Below the pieces are notes generated by a model, which saw only the letters and a list, made by a program, of their open reading frames with translations, did not search any database and was not told the origin of the DNA. 64,000 nt of DNA, from the NCBI GenBank assembly GCA_951804985.1, contig OX638130.1, forward strand, positions 130,399,593 through 130,463,592, read 5' to 3'. The DNA comes from Dryomyza anilis. Taxonomy: Eukaryota; Arthropoda; Insecta; Diptera; Dryomyzidae. The first letter of the stretch is position 1. The number at the start of each line of letters is the position of its first letter. Positions 35,309 through 47,344 of this stretch are shown here, in pieces. The position numbers and the translations under genes were made by a program.

Positions 35309-36474
35309 CCGCTTCTTCGTCTGAACGGCTGATCCGATTTCCATGAAATTTTTACCACAGATGCGGTATGGTCTGGAAGGAATGATAGGCTATATATGGG
35401 CGGGATTGGACAAAGAGGCGTGGCACTTCCCATACAACCTAAACTTTCAATGCGATATAACTCGGCACTTTCACCACCTACGAACATGAAATAAAAAACT
35501 CAAATACAAAAAAAAAATAAAAACAAAAAAGCAAAAGCACAAAACAAAACAAAAGCAAAAATACAAAAACAAAAGCAATCACGTTTGTTCCGCTTCTCCG
35601 TCTAAACGGCTGATCCGATTGTCTTGAAATTTTTACCACAGATGCGGTATGGTCTGGAAGGAATGATAGGCTATATATGGGCGGGATTGAACAAAGAGGC
35701 GTGGCTCCTCCCATACAACCTAAACTTACAATACGATATAACTCGGCACTTTCACCAGCTACGTACATGAAACAAAAAACTCAAATACAAAAAAAAATTA
35801 AAAACAAAAAAGCAAAAGCACAAAACAAAACAAAAGCAAAAATACAAAAACAAAAGCAATCACGTTTGTTCCGCTTCTCCGTCTAAACGGCTGATCCGAT
35901 TTTCTTGCAATGTTTACCACAGATGCGGTATGGTCTGGAAGGAATGATAGGCTATATATGGGCGGGATTGGACAAAGAGGCGTGGCACCTCCCATACAAC
36001 CTAAACTTACATACGATATAACTCGGCACTTTCACCAGCTACGAACATGAAACCAAAAACTCAAATACAAAAAAAAATTAAAAACAAAAAAGCAAAAGCA
36101 CAAAACAAAAGCAAAAATACAAAAACAAAAGCAATCACTTTTGTTCCGCTTCTCCGTCTAAACGGCTGATCCGATTGTCTTGAAATTTTTACCACAGATG
36201 CGGTATGGTCTGGAAGGAATGATAGGCTATATATGGGCGGGATTGGACAAAGAGGCGTGGCACCTCCCATGCAACCTAAACACGATATAACTCGGCACTT
36301 TCACCAGCTACGAACATGAAACAAAAAACTCAAATACAAAAAAAAAAATTAAAAACAATAAAGCAAAAGCACAACACAAAACAAAAGCAAAAATAAAAAA
36401 ACAAAACCAATCACATAAAACCACAATCCAAACTAAATGAAAAACAAAAAAAGGAAAGAAAAAGAAAAACAAAC

Positions 36475-37465
36475 TCACCACACTAAAACTAACCAAACTA
36501 AAACTCACCACACTAAAATTCACCCTTAAATTAACCACATTAAAACCCACCGCACTATAATTCACCACACTAAAACTCACCACACTAAAATTCACCACAC
36601 TAAAACTCACCACACTAAAACTCACCACACTAAAACTCACCACACTAAAACTCACTACACAAAAACTCACCACACTAAAACTCACCACACTAAAACTCAC
36701 TACACTAAAACTCACCACACTTAAACTCACCACACTAAAACTCACCACACTTAAACTCACCACACAAAAATTTGAAACACTAAAATTCACCACACTAAAA
36801 CCCACCACACTAAAATTTCACCACACTAAAACTCACCACACAAAAATTCAACACACTAAAACTCACCACACTAAAACTCACCACACAAAATCTCACCACA
36901 CTAAAACTCTCCACACTAAAATTCACCACACTTAAACTCACCATACCAAAACTCTCCACACTAAAACTTACCGCACTAAAACTCACCACACTAAAACTCA
37001 CCACACTAAAACTAACCACACAAAAATTCAACACACTAAAATGCACCACACTTAAACTCACCACACTATAATTAACCACACTAAAACTCACCACCCTAAA
37101 ATTCACTACACTAAAACTCACCACAATAAAATTCATCACATTAAAATTCATCACACTAAAACTCACCACAATAAAAATCACCACACTAAAACTCGCTACA
37201 CTAAAACACGCCACAATAAAACACGCCACATTAAAATTCACCACACTAAAACCCACCACTCTATAATTGACCACACTAAAACTCACCACACTTAAAAACA
37301 CCACACTTAAACTCACCACACTCAAATTCACCACACTGAAACTCACCACACTAAAACTCACCACACCAAAACTAACCACAATTAAACTCACCACTCCAAA
37401 ATTCACCACATCTAAACTCACCACACCGAAACTTACTACATTAAAACCCACCACACTAAAACTTC
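36475..37465 (+). repeat. 15-bp minisatellite in Helitron C
   Basis: About sixty-five 15-bp units of the CACCACACTAAAACT type are present. The last dozen or so follow the same order of variants as in copies A and B (ACAATTAAACTCACCACTCC, then CATCTAAACTCACC, then CACCGAAACTTACTACATT). Open frames at 36308-36808 (minus), 36810-37610 (minus) and 37267-37536 (plus) arise from the 15-bp period. Confidence 0.9.
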
Positions 37466-37800
37466 TACTGGGAAAAACTCTACGGGGAAGAATTCTACGG
37501 GAAAGAATTCTACCGGGAACAATTCTACCGGGATGAATTCTACGGGAAAGCGTTCTATGTGGATTTTCCGGGAAGATTTCTACTGGGAATAATTCTGCGG
37601 AGAAGCGCAATCTGAGAAAAAATTGTCTTTGAGAAAAGTTGTTGTTGGCGGAGAATTATTTGGTTGCCACATTTATAAAACCAATAAAAAAATTTCAACA
37701 GCTAAGCACGGGCCCCTCATATAAATAATATATTAATAAAATTGCTCCATATCTTTGAATTCAGAAAATCTTGGCACGAGTCGTGCACGGGTCCAGCTAG

Positions 37801-38987
37801 TATTTAATATGTTGAAGTTTATGTTTAATAGTATTAAAAAAACCAATTGCTGAATTAAAATTCTTAACTCGTAATACTGAAGAAATTTTGTAGAACAGAT
37901 GATTTATTGAATTGGTTAATGTTTTACAAAGTATCTAAAATTGTAGTCATAAATTTGAGTGTTTTGAACAGAGTGCTAATGAGGGAATTAATAGAAAAGT
38001 AATTTCGGATAAATTTGAATCATTGTCAATTAATTATTTTGACTGTTAGCTAATATTTGAAAACTTATCTATGTGTTAAAGTAATAGATTTGTAAAATTT
38101 ACATTTTGTTTTTAATCGCATTACATCCCGTTTTTTTTTTTTTTGTTTATCTTGATCTCTATGCACGCACGATTTTTTATTATTGTAACCAGATCACGTC
38201 TTTCGGCAAAGTTTAATGTTTTCGCCTTATTTTTTATTTGCATTCGTACGTAGTTCATATATGGATTGTTTTTTGGTTAAATAAGTACGTAATGTTGTTT
38301 CTGTTGTCAAATTTGTGTGAAAATTTTCAAAATTATGTGGCTTGGTAGCACTGCATATTTGGAGTAATGAAAACAAAACGTTTTCTGAATACCCAACTTT
38401 ACGACGAATATAACTTTTGAAAATATAGATCAACGACGATTTTAATATGATACAGTTTCTTTTAAAATATTTAGGTTTTTAATAATTTAATTTAAACTTA
38501 TATGATTTATATATGGAGTTTAAAGAGACGTTACTACTGTTCGGTATTTCATAATAAAAATGTATTCTATAAGAATTTTCAGTATGTTTCAAATCATATG
38601 ACAAATTGCAAAATAATATATTGAACACAATCAACTCCAACAGATCATTCACAGCAATAACGAACATCTATAACACACAAAAAGAAAAAAAACTTTCTGC
38701 CAACAACAAACTTTCACTGCTTAAAGACAGTCGCCGCTGCTTAGCATTCGCTTTGTGCAACATTTTAACATATTTTGCTAAGAGCCGCGCGGTTAACAAT
38801 TTTTATTTGCATTTCAATTTACGAACAACTTGAGTGCCGGAACATGCAGCTGAGCCGATTTTACGCACAGATCACGCGTTATGCGTAAACGTCTCTAATG
38901 GAAATTTTAAGATATTTTAGATGGTGGTAGAAACGCCTTAAAGCGGATTTGCAACACGCTGAGAAATACAGTGTAGTTTTAAATTAG
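37801..38987. other. AT-rich DNA without a recognisable gene
   Basis: AT-rich sequence extends to about 38680 with a poly-T run at 38131-38144, then a short more balanced stretch at 38700-38900. No frame shows a domain. Confidence 0.5.
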
Positions 38988-39235
38988 AAAAACCTTTTTG
39001 GCAGGAGGTTGGAAGTAAGAAAAAGTTAGTTGTGCACACCAAATTCCTTCAGTGCGAACAAAGTTTCTTGATGAAACTGCCACATTCCACTGATTCACAA
39101 AATTGTTCTAAACTATTTTTAGTCCAAAGGATAATAATTTTAGTTTTAGCTCTCAGAACCGAACTAACAGTTGAGAGAACCGACCTAACAGTTAAGAGAA
39201 CCGAATATGGTGGTTGGACATAGAAAGCAATTGTA
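38988..39235 (-). mobile_element. Decayed relative of the 30889 MITE, reversed
   Basis: GGCAGGAGGTTGGAAGTAAG with AAAAAGTTAGTTGTGC is the reverse complement of the right end of the 30889-31192 element. The other end carries three tandem 22-bp units of the AACCGAACTAACAGTTGAGAG type (39157-39208). Termini are degraded. Confidence 0.6.
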
Positions 39236-40452
39236 TGATTTATGCACGTTGCAGATCACATTCAAATTTCTAATGGTTTCAAATAAATTCTTAAAATTAT
39301 TTCTAAAAATTTAAAGTTCCAATAAAATATGCAACAGTTAGTTTGGAACAACTACCCCCTTTAAAATTCCAAAACTGATGAAAACCAAAAATTCAATTTC
39401 ATCATTTCACAAAAACTTTCACTTCGAACAACAGAATGCGCCACACTTGACACACGCCCGCTGCATTGAATGTCATTAAAAGAGTACAACAAACACGTAA
39501 CGTGTGTTGCCACCTTTTCAATGATAATTAAAAAAGGCGGCACAAAATAAATAAAGAAAGAGATAAGTGAAAAAATGGCAGTGCATAAAGACCATTGTTT
39601 TATTGTAGTGTTGCTGTGCGTATAATTTATAGGTTATAAAGTCAGTGGCATCAAAAACAACACGCCAAACCCTGATACGAATCTATCGCCATTAAGTTGG
39701 CAGCACTTGCAATTGTTGACGTGCGGCTCTTTTTGCACGTTGTCAGGTTTTAATTTGGTTGGACCCGCTTAAAGCAAAAAGCAATTTCCGGCTTTTCATC
39801 AAACACCAACGCACGCACACCCGCATCTGCGGACATCAGTCGGATGCTTTGCGGATGTCAGTGAACTGTTGCCACTTGCAGAACTTTGGGCCATTTAATC
39901 GCATCAATTTTTAAGTTCGCCATATATCCATCTGGTATGTTGGATGCGGGTGATGACTGGTCTAGACTAATAACTCGCGCCCTATGTCGTGCGGTGGGTG
40001 AAAGTTATACGAATAATGTTATTCGAAGTCGATAGTTGTGAAATTAAATCATTGAATTTGCAAAAATGTTTGATAACGATGCTAAATATCTAAAGTATTT
40101 CATGATTTAGCCCAGGTTGGCTATTTCAGTAGCTCAATGACATTCGCAACAGTCAGGTGACAATGTTTATACAATACAGGAAAACCACTCCAAAAACACG
40201 CGAACAATTTGCACATAGTATTTTAGCTTCATCTCAACTCCAGGCATTTGGTTCCTCTCGCAAAGTAAACCCCAAACAAAATACTCATAAGCGCAAGTGC
40301 CGCAGGGTGCGACGAAGCAGAGTTGCATCTTGTGCGTTATCTGCACGCGCGACCAGCTACCCATAAACACCTCATTCTAAGCTTGAACGGGACGTTTGCC
40401 CGCGAACTCTGAATACTAATAAAGACATTGGTGTGCACGGGGTTTCATAAAC
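39236..40452. other. Upstream region of the secreted-protein gene
   Basis: AT-rich sequence to about 39600 is followed by balanced, non-repetitive DNA that probably holds the promoter and 5' leader of the downstream gene. I cannot point to a convincing TATA box or initiator. Short frames at 40157-40370 overlap on both strands and are not credible. Confidence 0.4.
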
Positions 40453-40479
40453 ATGGGGGTTATCGAAACAGCGCGTTAG
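40453..40479 (+). CDS. Candidate 8-codon upstream ORF in the 5' leader
   Basis: An ATG at 40453 with a purine-poor context opens eight codons and a TAG, 20 bases before the proposed leader splice donor at 40499. If transcription starts upstream, ribosomes would meet it before the main ATG at 40629. The transcription start is unknown, so its existence in mRNA is inferred. Confidence 0.25.
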   Translation: MGVIETAR

Positions 40480-40498
40480 TGCACACTTTTCGCTGGAG

Positions 40499-40628
40499 GT
40501 GAGCGTATTTCAAAGAAGCGAATTTGTTTCAGAAGCACGTGTGTGTCTCAATTATGCACCGGGAATAACTTTGTGACTGCTTTTGGTAAAAACTTTTTGT
40601 AACCTTTTTATGTTTTTCTTCCTTTTAG
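40499..40628 (+). other. Probable intron in the 5' leader
   Basis: The donor is GGAG|GTGAGC at 40499 and the acceptor is TTTTTCTTCCTTTTAG at 40628, directly before the start codon of the main gene. The length of 130 bp and the pyrimidine tract are typical for insects. Without a transcript, the upstream exon limits are uncertain. Confidence 0.6.
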
Positions 40629-43600
40629 ATGATACTACGGATAACGCTACTCACGCTGCTGCTGGCATGTACGGCGCAGGCGGTTCTCAATAAGGACTTT
40701 AAGCGTCGTGAAGCCTTCGACACGTACGGCCCTCCACCCAGGCCGGGTCCGCAGTATGGACCACCACCGTCAGCACCAGCACCACAATACGGCCCACCAC
40801 CCTCAGCCCCAGCACCACAGTATGGTCCACCACCATCTCAATCAGGCCCACAACATCTGCCCCATCGTGAGTACGGTGTTCCGCAGCAAATACCATTCCG
40901 CGAGTATGGTGCACCTTCTTCGAAGTATGGTCCACCCAAACTGAACTTCATACATGGTGGCAGCAGCTCTTCCTCCTCGGCCTCTTCTTTAGGCAGTGGC
41001 TTGCATGAGCAAGTCAAGAATCACTTTGGTGTCCCAAAACCATACTACGGCCCACCTCATATTCAACATAAGCCATCTCCTTCGTATGGACCACCACCAT
41101 CATCTCGTCCTCCGCCACAGTATGGACCACCTCCAGCTCCACGACCACAAGCACAGTACGGACCTCCGCCTCCAAGACCACAAGTGCAGTATGGACCCCC
41201 GCCACAACACAGACCCGCGCCTAGTTACGGTCCGCCTCCAGCACATGCTCTGCCAGCACCACATCCTGCGCCCATTTTTAAACCTAATGTCGGACATCGT
41301 CCTGCATCCTCGTATGGACCACCACCTTCTGGGCCACTACACCAAGCTCCTCAGCCCTCTTATGGTCCACCACCAGTTAAACAAACATATGGTCCTCCCC
41401 CGCTGCCAACCAATTTACCCGGTCCTCAGTCTGCTCCCTTTAACCGCATCCCAGAGACAACAATTATCGTTGCCGGCGTACAAAATGGCGGTCACTCCCA
41501 TAGCGATCAGCAGCAGATTCAAATACAGATCGATGCTGCGGGACACACGCATAGCGTCAGCGGCTCACAAGCACCCTTCCACACTGCTTGCGATGGTTGG
41601 AAGCCGATTGCTGCACCAGTTGGCTCTTTCGTCGAAAACAACCACATTGACAGTCAATCTGGCTACAGCCAGGTTTCGCACGGTTCCAGTGGTGGTAGCT
41701 TCAGCAATACGCAATATAGCGCAGCAGTTGTTGGTGCCTCCGGCGCTGGTGGTTCTGTTGGCAGTATCGTAGATGGCCTTAGTGACGAGCAGCTAGTCGC
41801 AGTAGCCTTGCAATCCGGAAACTTTGATGGAACGAACCACTTGCAATTACCTGAAGAGCCGTTGCCACCAAGCGGTCCGGCGAACGACTTTCAACAGCAA
41901 CATGGTCTGAACTCCATTGAGGCGGAAGCTTTACAGGTGAGCTTAAATACAACTAGAATCCATATATTTGTACAAACCTCCCATCATAACAAATTCTTTT
42001 TCAACAGCTCTCCCTCGGATCGATTGACGACTCGTACTCTCGCCCACCCTCAGACTCATACGCTCCTGGTTCGAGTCATGCCCAGAAGTATAACACGATA
42101 AGCAGTAACCACGGAAGTTTTTCGGCATCGAACGGTAATTACGGTCCACCACCGCCGCCACCGTCATCTGCCAGCGCCTTTGTTCAACAACACGCTTCGG
42201 CAGGTCTCGGCATTCAATACGGATCCCAGTCCGGCAACCTTCATTCATTCCCTGGCCCAGCTCCTGGATCTATTCCTCCCAATAGACCAGTATCATACCG
42301 TCCACCGGTACCTCAGGGGCTACTCGAATCAATCGGAGCCACTGTGCAGCATCTGGACCAGTTCGGTGTAAAGCCACAGAACCAGCCACCCACATACATC
42401 CCACCCGCAGCACTTGACATCGCTCAAAGTGGTCCTGGAAATCTGGAGCCCGAGTACGGTGCACCGCCAGTTCCGCAAGCAATTCTAGAACAGCAGCTGC
42501 CGCAATCACAAAACGCTCAAATCTTCGTTCATCACAATCAGCAACAATTCCAACAACAACAGCAACAACAACAACAACAGCAACAACAACAGTTTATAGC
42601 CTTCCAACAACAACAGCATCAAGAAGAACAGCAGCGCGGCAACGTGGTGAGTCAATACTTGCCACCTCCTCCACCACAGGGTCCTCAGTTCCAACCAGAC
42701 CTGGCGCCATCACCTGTACCAACGCCAATACAGCAACAGTATCTGCCACCATCGCAGCCACAAATTCAGCAACAAACGCCGCCCACACAGCAATACTTGC
42801 CACCCACCCAGGGAGCAGCATCCTTCCATCAGTCCAGCGGCAGTGCTCACTTTGAGAATAGTTTTAGCTCCTCGCAGCATCAACAACAGTTTGTGCATTC
42901 CCAGGGTCTTCCGGTACAGCAGGAAGCTCGTTTCAACCAGGTACCACATGACTGCGGCCATGGTCCCAACTTAGTGAACGGCGGATATCAATTTCAACAA
43001 CAGCAACAATTCGTAGGAGCATCCGGCGGCGCAGGCTCCTTCAACTCAATTGCACAAAGTATTCCAATAGCCGAGCAACACACGCAGTTCATCAGTGGAC
43101 CCGCAGACAGTTACGGACCGCCTCCATCAGGTGGCAACAACTTCGATTACGCAGGCTATGCGTCGCAGAAATCAGAAGTCACTGCTTTGCCCGATGGCAC
43201 CGACACTCAAAGCCTACCTGGTCTCGATGGATTGAACGTCATTTCTGCACAGAAATCGCAGTCGATTCAAATCAATCCGGACGCACAGCCGCTGCAATCG
43301 AGCAACAAGTATCAGCTGCAATTCGGAGGCGGTGAAGCGACTGCCAATCACGACGAGATACTCTCGCAGGACCTGCTTCAGTCGATACTCACAGCCATAG
43401 AACAGCCAACTTCGCAATCGGCGCAGGAGCCGCGAACAAACGCGCAGAATCACGCACCTAATCACGCACAGAGTCGCTCCGACACCGGCATTCACGAAGA
43501 TGCCACTGAAGATGACGAAAACGAACCCGCTGTGGCGGAGTCCAGCAAAGTGGAGGTGCTGCTGAAACCCGAGGACAATGATCGGGAAGAAGTGGCTACC

Positions 43601-43660
43601 GTTACAGAACTAAAGGCCATCGTACCCGAAGAGCAGTCTGATGAGGATGCCAAGAAATGA
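40629..43660 (+). CDS. Secreted YGPPP- and glutamine-rich protein, probable cuticle/matrix protein (2 coding exons)
   Basis: Coding exons 40629-41936 and 42008-43660 join in phase 0 and give about 986 residues. Residues 1-18 (MILRITLLTLLLACTAQA) form a clear signal peptide, so the product should be secreted. Residues about 30-270 hold fourteen YGPP motifs, mostly YGPPP, plus YGVP and YGAP variants; two more occur later. A distinct middle block (about 275-436) includes TTIIVAGVQNG, a histidine-rich stretch, ACDGWKPI (Cys321) and SDEQLVAVALQSGNFDG. The second exon is glutamine-rich with a poly-Q run near 615-631, contains DCGHGPNLVNGG (Cys752) and ends in an acidic tail. Apart from the signal peptide only these two cysteines occur. 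The tyrosine-proline repeats resemble those of insect cuticular and resilin-like matrix proteins, so a structural extracellular role is likely; no enzyme or chitin-binding R&R domain is seen. I do not recognise a specific orthologue. The start is chosen for the signal peptide and the acceptor just before it. Confidence 0.9.
41937..42007 (+). other. 71-bp coding-region intron
   Basis: The donor CAG|GTGAGC and acceptor TTCTTTTTCAACAG|CTC match consensus. Splicing joins ...EALQ to LSLGSIDDSYSRPPSDSYAPG in frame, and the downstream frame then stays open to 43660. Without splicing the frame runs to 42101 and stops after unrelated residues, which is why the unspliced 490-codon reading is wrong as the main product. 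Confidence 0.9.
42538..42597 (+). repeat. CAA/CAG repeat encoding poly-glutamine
   Basis: The run of CAA and CAG codons encodes about seventeen consecutive or near-consecutive glutamines inside the secreted-protein gene. Mixed codons suggest moderate rather than extreme instability. A length polymorphism is likely in populations. Confidence 0.9.
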
Positions 43661-44060
43661 GTCAAAATAGGCCGTAGGATCCACTGGGTCGCGAATCCTA
43701 CGTAGCCTGAACGGACGATTCTCAGATCGTCGTCAACGAATCTAGTTACTTATCAATTAATTTATTACGCACGAATTCAACCGCATCGAAAACCCACGAA
43801 CCGGTCGAATCTATAATTTTCTTCCACATCATCTTGTATCTTAGGCATTGACTCATCATCGCGTCACCTCTCATCTACTAGGAAATGTTAATAAAATGAA
43901 GTTGCCATAACATTAAGTTGTGCTGTACTGCGATGCGGTGCGATTTTCAAGTTATTATCGCACCTGCAACGAGGCAGCGCTTTAAAAACGTAGGCATTTA
44001 CATACCTTAAATTAAGTACATCCAATGTAAATTAAATAAATTATTTATAAAAATATTAAA
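43661..44060 (+). terminator. 3' untranslated region and polyadenylation signals
   Basis: After the stop at 43658-43660, AATAAA occurs at 43890-43895, with further candidates at 44035-44040 and 44059-44064. The first would give a 3' UTR of about 250 bases. GT-rich DNA (AAGTTGTGCTGTACTGCG) follows the first signal, as expected downstream of a cleavage site. Confidence 0.65.
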
Positions 44061-44815
44061 TAAAACTAAACATAAAAAAAATAGCCAAGTATTTTATATG
44101 GTGGGTAATGTGGGTACTTTAAATGTGCCAACTACATTGGTATACCGGAAACCGTTACAAATATGCATGAACCAGAAAAGACGAACTAATAACGTCAACA
44201 ATCAATGAGTTACTAGAACAGCAATATTGCTCAAATAAAGTGCAATGTCAACGTCAGACAATAACTCAAAATGGCTGCCGGCGCCATTAGAAACAGTAAC
44301 AAAATGACGACGAACAAATTCAAGTACGAACTTTTAATGTAAACACAATTTATTTTTTCCGAAAGGATGCACACTGCAAATAGTAAAAATTGAAAAAGTA
44401 GTTTATGAGAAGGTAGTGTTTAGAGCGAGACAAAACACTACTTACTATTGTAGTGTTTTACATCGTGAAGTGCAGAATAAAGGAAATGTTTTCCTAACGC
44501 GTTACAACTGCGAGAGGTAATAGTAGTAAAAGGAAAATGGAAAAACAGGTTGCAAAATAAATGTAATTTTATCCCATGAACGAGCTAAGCGTACTTGACG
44601 TGGGCTGTTTACCAAATACAGCGACTGACTTAACCTCGGCACACATTTCGCGCCATGGATTAAGGAATTTTGTCCATAGTTTGTCATACTGAGCAGGAAT
44701 TGAGATCGCAAGAATTCACTCATAGATGAATATGTCTACAACGATTGCATAGAGGGCATTTTATTGTACAAGTCATACAATTTCTTGATCATACACTTAA
44801 CATAAAATCTGCTTA
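44061..44815. other. Intergenic DNA downstream of the gene
   Basis: No gene is seen. A hairpin GTAGTGTTT - 11 bases - AAACACTAC lies at 44413-44441, in a short region where the same motif recurs near 44450. It may belong to a small decayed element with unclear boundaries. Confidence 0.45.
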
Positions 44816-45320
44816 AAATACACAAAATCGTTCGTCTGTTTTCCGAAAAAATTCGAGAAATTTACCTACGAAATTTCGTAAAATACTCGAAAGAACTTTC
44901 GTAAATTTATGATAAAATTACGAATATTTTGTTTACGAAACTATTGGTACATTTTATATACGAAAGCCATTCGTACATAATACGAAAGATTCGTAATTTA
45001 TTAAATATTTGTTTACATTTCGTGAATATATTCGTGCATTTTACGAAAGTATTCGTACTTTGAAGATAGTGTTCATACATTTTATAAAACGTATGAAACA
45101 TTTTACGAATCTTTCGTAAAATACACGTTGTACAAAACTGAAGATGAAAATTACGATTCTTTCATAAAATATATACGAATGGTTCGTACCAAATATTTTA
45201 GAAAAAGGAATAGAAATTACAAATGTTTCGTGTATTCTATGAATTCGTATATTTTACGAAATAAAAAATTATGAAAAAATATTTCTTAAAATGTTCTATA
45301 AATTATTTTGAGTGTAGATC
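44816..45320. mobile_element. TTTCGTA/TACGAAA repeat-packed element
   Basis: About twenty-five copies of TACGAA(A) or its complement TTCGTA are scattered at roughly 10-30-base spacing in both orientations. Possible ends are AATACACAAAATCG at 44817 and AATTATTTTGAGTGTAGATC, which pair loosely. It lacks coding sequence. Such dense short inverted motifs could serve as protein-binding sites for a transposase or simply be a satellite-like expansion; this is inference. Confidence 0.55.
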
Positions 45321-45377
45321 AAGTGTATTACGAAAATTCATCAATGATTACTTGACAACTAACACGTCACAAATAAC

Positions 45378-45607
45378 CCATCAAATTGCCAAGGTTTTTC
45401 AATATACTTGAAAATCTTCCCACTGGGAAATGTAATCAATGATTTCGCTATTTTTGTCTATGGTCAGGACATCGATGATCGATAGCATTTTCACCCTGCA
45501 AAGTATTGATGACAAACAAATGTCCACCACCTCATGCATGACGTGTCATTAACGATGGCATGCACGTCATTGTTATGTATATGAAAAAAACATTGGCAAT
45601 TTGATGG
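45378..45607. mobile_element. Foldback repeat, CCATCAAATTGCCAA ends
   Basis: CCATCAAATTGCCAAGGTTTTT at the left (by position 45378-45399) matches the reverse complement of the right edge at 45586-45607. The centre has a second weaker inverted pair (GCATGACGTGTCATTAACGA and CATGCACGTCATTG). Boundaries could extend to 45310-45665, where ACTGGGAA occurs on each side. Confidence 0.65.
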
Positions 45608-47344
45608 ATCTTTTCCTAATATAATGGAATCTTTGAGGACATATTGGGGAATTTTTCGCACTGGGAAGCCATGTGGAGTTTTAAAGAATTATGTACAATG
45701 TAATCTACAAATTGATATATAAATTCAACACCGAATCATATTTTTTTCTAATCATTTTTATTTTCAAAAAATCATTAATAGTAGCCATCTTGTTTATTAA
45801 ATTGCAACCATTTTGTCTAACGCATCAATCAACATTTTGGTCCCCGAAAAACATCTGATGTGATTTTGGTTCGAGGCCATGCTGGCAGACACGTACATAT
45901 GTTGCGTAGGTAATAAAAAATCCATTTGCAAAATGGTGACCATGACAGGCTGAAAATGTAATAAACATGTGTCTGGTCCAAAGGTTGGTGTAGCCTTTTT
46001 TTAGCCAATACAGTAAAATATAAACAAAAGAGCTAATGATCTCAGCAAAGTGAACTTTTATGACATTTTTATGAGTTATTTATTTAATACTAGTGAACAT
46101 GATATCGACGGTTAGTGATAAATTTAATTTTGATGTGCATTAATGCTGTATGAAATACACTCTTTAAGTGCTAATGTTCTGATAAAAAATCCCCCAATAT
46201 ATTGTGGCATTCTATCATTTTCTACCTACATCAAATACAACATCAACATTGTGTAGGTACCTTCAAATGTAACGTACACAATATGTTATTTTATTTGTTG
46301 CTGCTTCAGTTAAACAAACTTTTCTTAATTTTTCATGGAATTCCACAAATGTATGTTGTAACGCAATGGACGAGCCTGCAGACAGAGACAAAGAAAGATA
46401 TGAAGTTGTAAGTTTTCCCATCGGAATTTTGTGAATGTTGACATTTTCCGGGCGGCAACCGCTGTAGTGTGAGGGTCGGTCTATGAGCCACACGTGTAGG
46501 TTGCTGCCTGCTGATATCTCAATATCTGACTTTTTGCATCTGTTCGCAGAAATATTTAAATGGCTGCAATTGTTGTGTTGGTATCAACGCACTACTTATT
46601 CGGCTACCATGTTTATCTTCATCGGCATATTTGTTGTTCTTTGTTCTGTGGTTGTATGGTTGTTTGGTTGTTAATGTTGAGGCTGTGCTGTTATTTATAA
46701 AAACAAAGTATTCATATCTTTGTATATTTGTGTAGTTACTTTTCGTTCTTATCAATAGCTGTATTTATTTTACTTTTCAAAGAGTTTTACAAAATTCCTT
46801 GAATGCTTTGTCATACTGCGTATTCCTGAATTACTTGGATTTTATCTATAGGGACTTTGGCCTAGTACACAATATTTATTTACGACATACTTAACATTGA
46901 CAATATGACTCAAATGTACATTATTTTAATTCCATGTTTGTGTCAATGATTTTCAAATATCTATCCTACGGGAAAATTCTATAAACTGACATTTTTATAT
47001 GAAACCAACCGGTCTCTTTAAAACAGCAGAGTCTTAGGATGAAATCAGTAGACACCTCTTTTTAAGATGCCTTTAGACCGCACAATTGATATAATTTTAC
47101 AGTAAGGTATTGCCAAAGATGGAGGGATTAATATAAGTTTAACCTTTTTGTTTTCTCAAAACCAGACCCTATTACTACAATGTGGTAAGCGCAACCTTTA
47201 GGAACTTTTTCTATTCTAGCAAGAGTAAATATATAAGAGCAAAATAATTTGGAACTTGTTGGCAAAAAATTAGTTTATTGTTTAATATAATAAAAATCTA
47301 TTTGAAAAGTTAGAATATAATTTAAAACATTAACAGATTCTAAT
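45608..47344. other. No recognisable gene
   Basis: The sequence is mainly AT-rich with a more balanced part at 46350-46660. Frames at 46202-46755 overlap on opposite strands without domains. Confidence 0.45.

Larger units (their letters stand above)
35217..37800 (+). mobile_element. Non-autonomous Helitron, copy C (solitary)
   Basis: It starts TCCTATTAATATAATAAATC after an A and ends CTAG at 37797-37800 before a T. The hairpin GCACG-AGT-CGTGC is at 37774-37786. It has an 8-bp array at 35238-35308, four tandem units of about 275 bp (anchors near 35317, 35600, 35880 and 36157), an A-rich link, a 15-bp minisatellite (36475-37465), a short GAATTCTAC repeat and the 3' tail. No Rep/helicase is present. 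It shows the unrearranged ends against which copies A and B can be read. Confidence 0.9.

Noticed and set aside
7524..37800. CRISPR array reading of the regular repeats
   Set aside because: Repeats are contiguous degenerate 15-bp units without spacers, inside eukaryotic Helitrons, and no cas genes exist.
40699..41772. Large frames in other registers inside the YGPPP gene (e.g. 40996-41772)
   Set aside because: They are shadows of the repetitive proline/tyrosine codons on the true frame.
40629..42101. Unspliced 490-codon reading of the YGPPP gene
   Set aside because: Consensus splice sites at 41937 and 42007 restore a frame open to 43660 with the same composition; the unspliced tail is unlike the rest.
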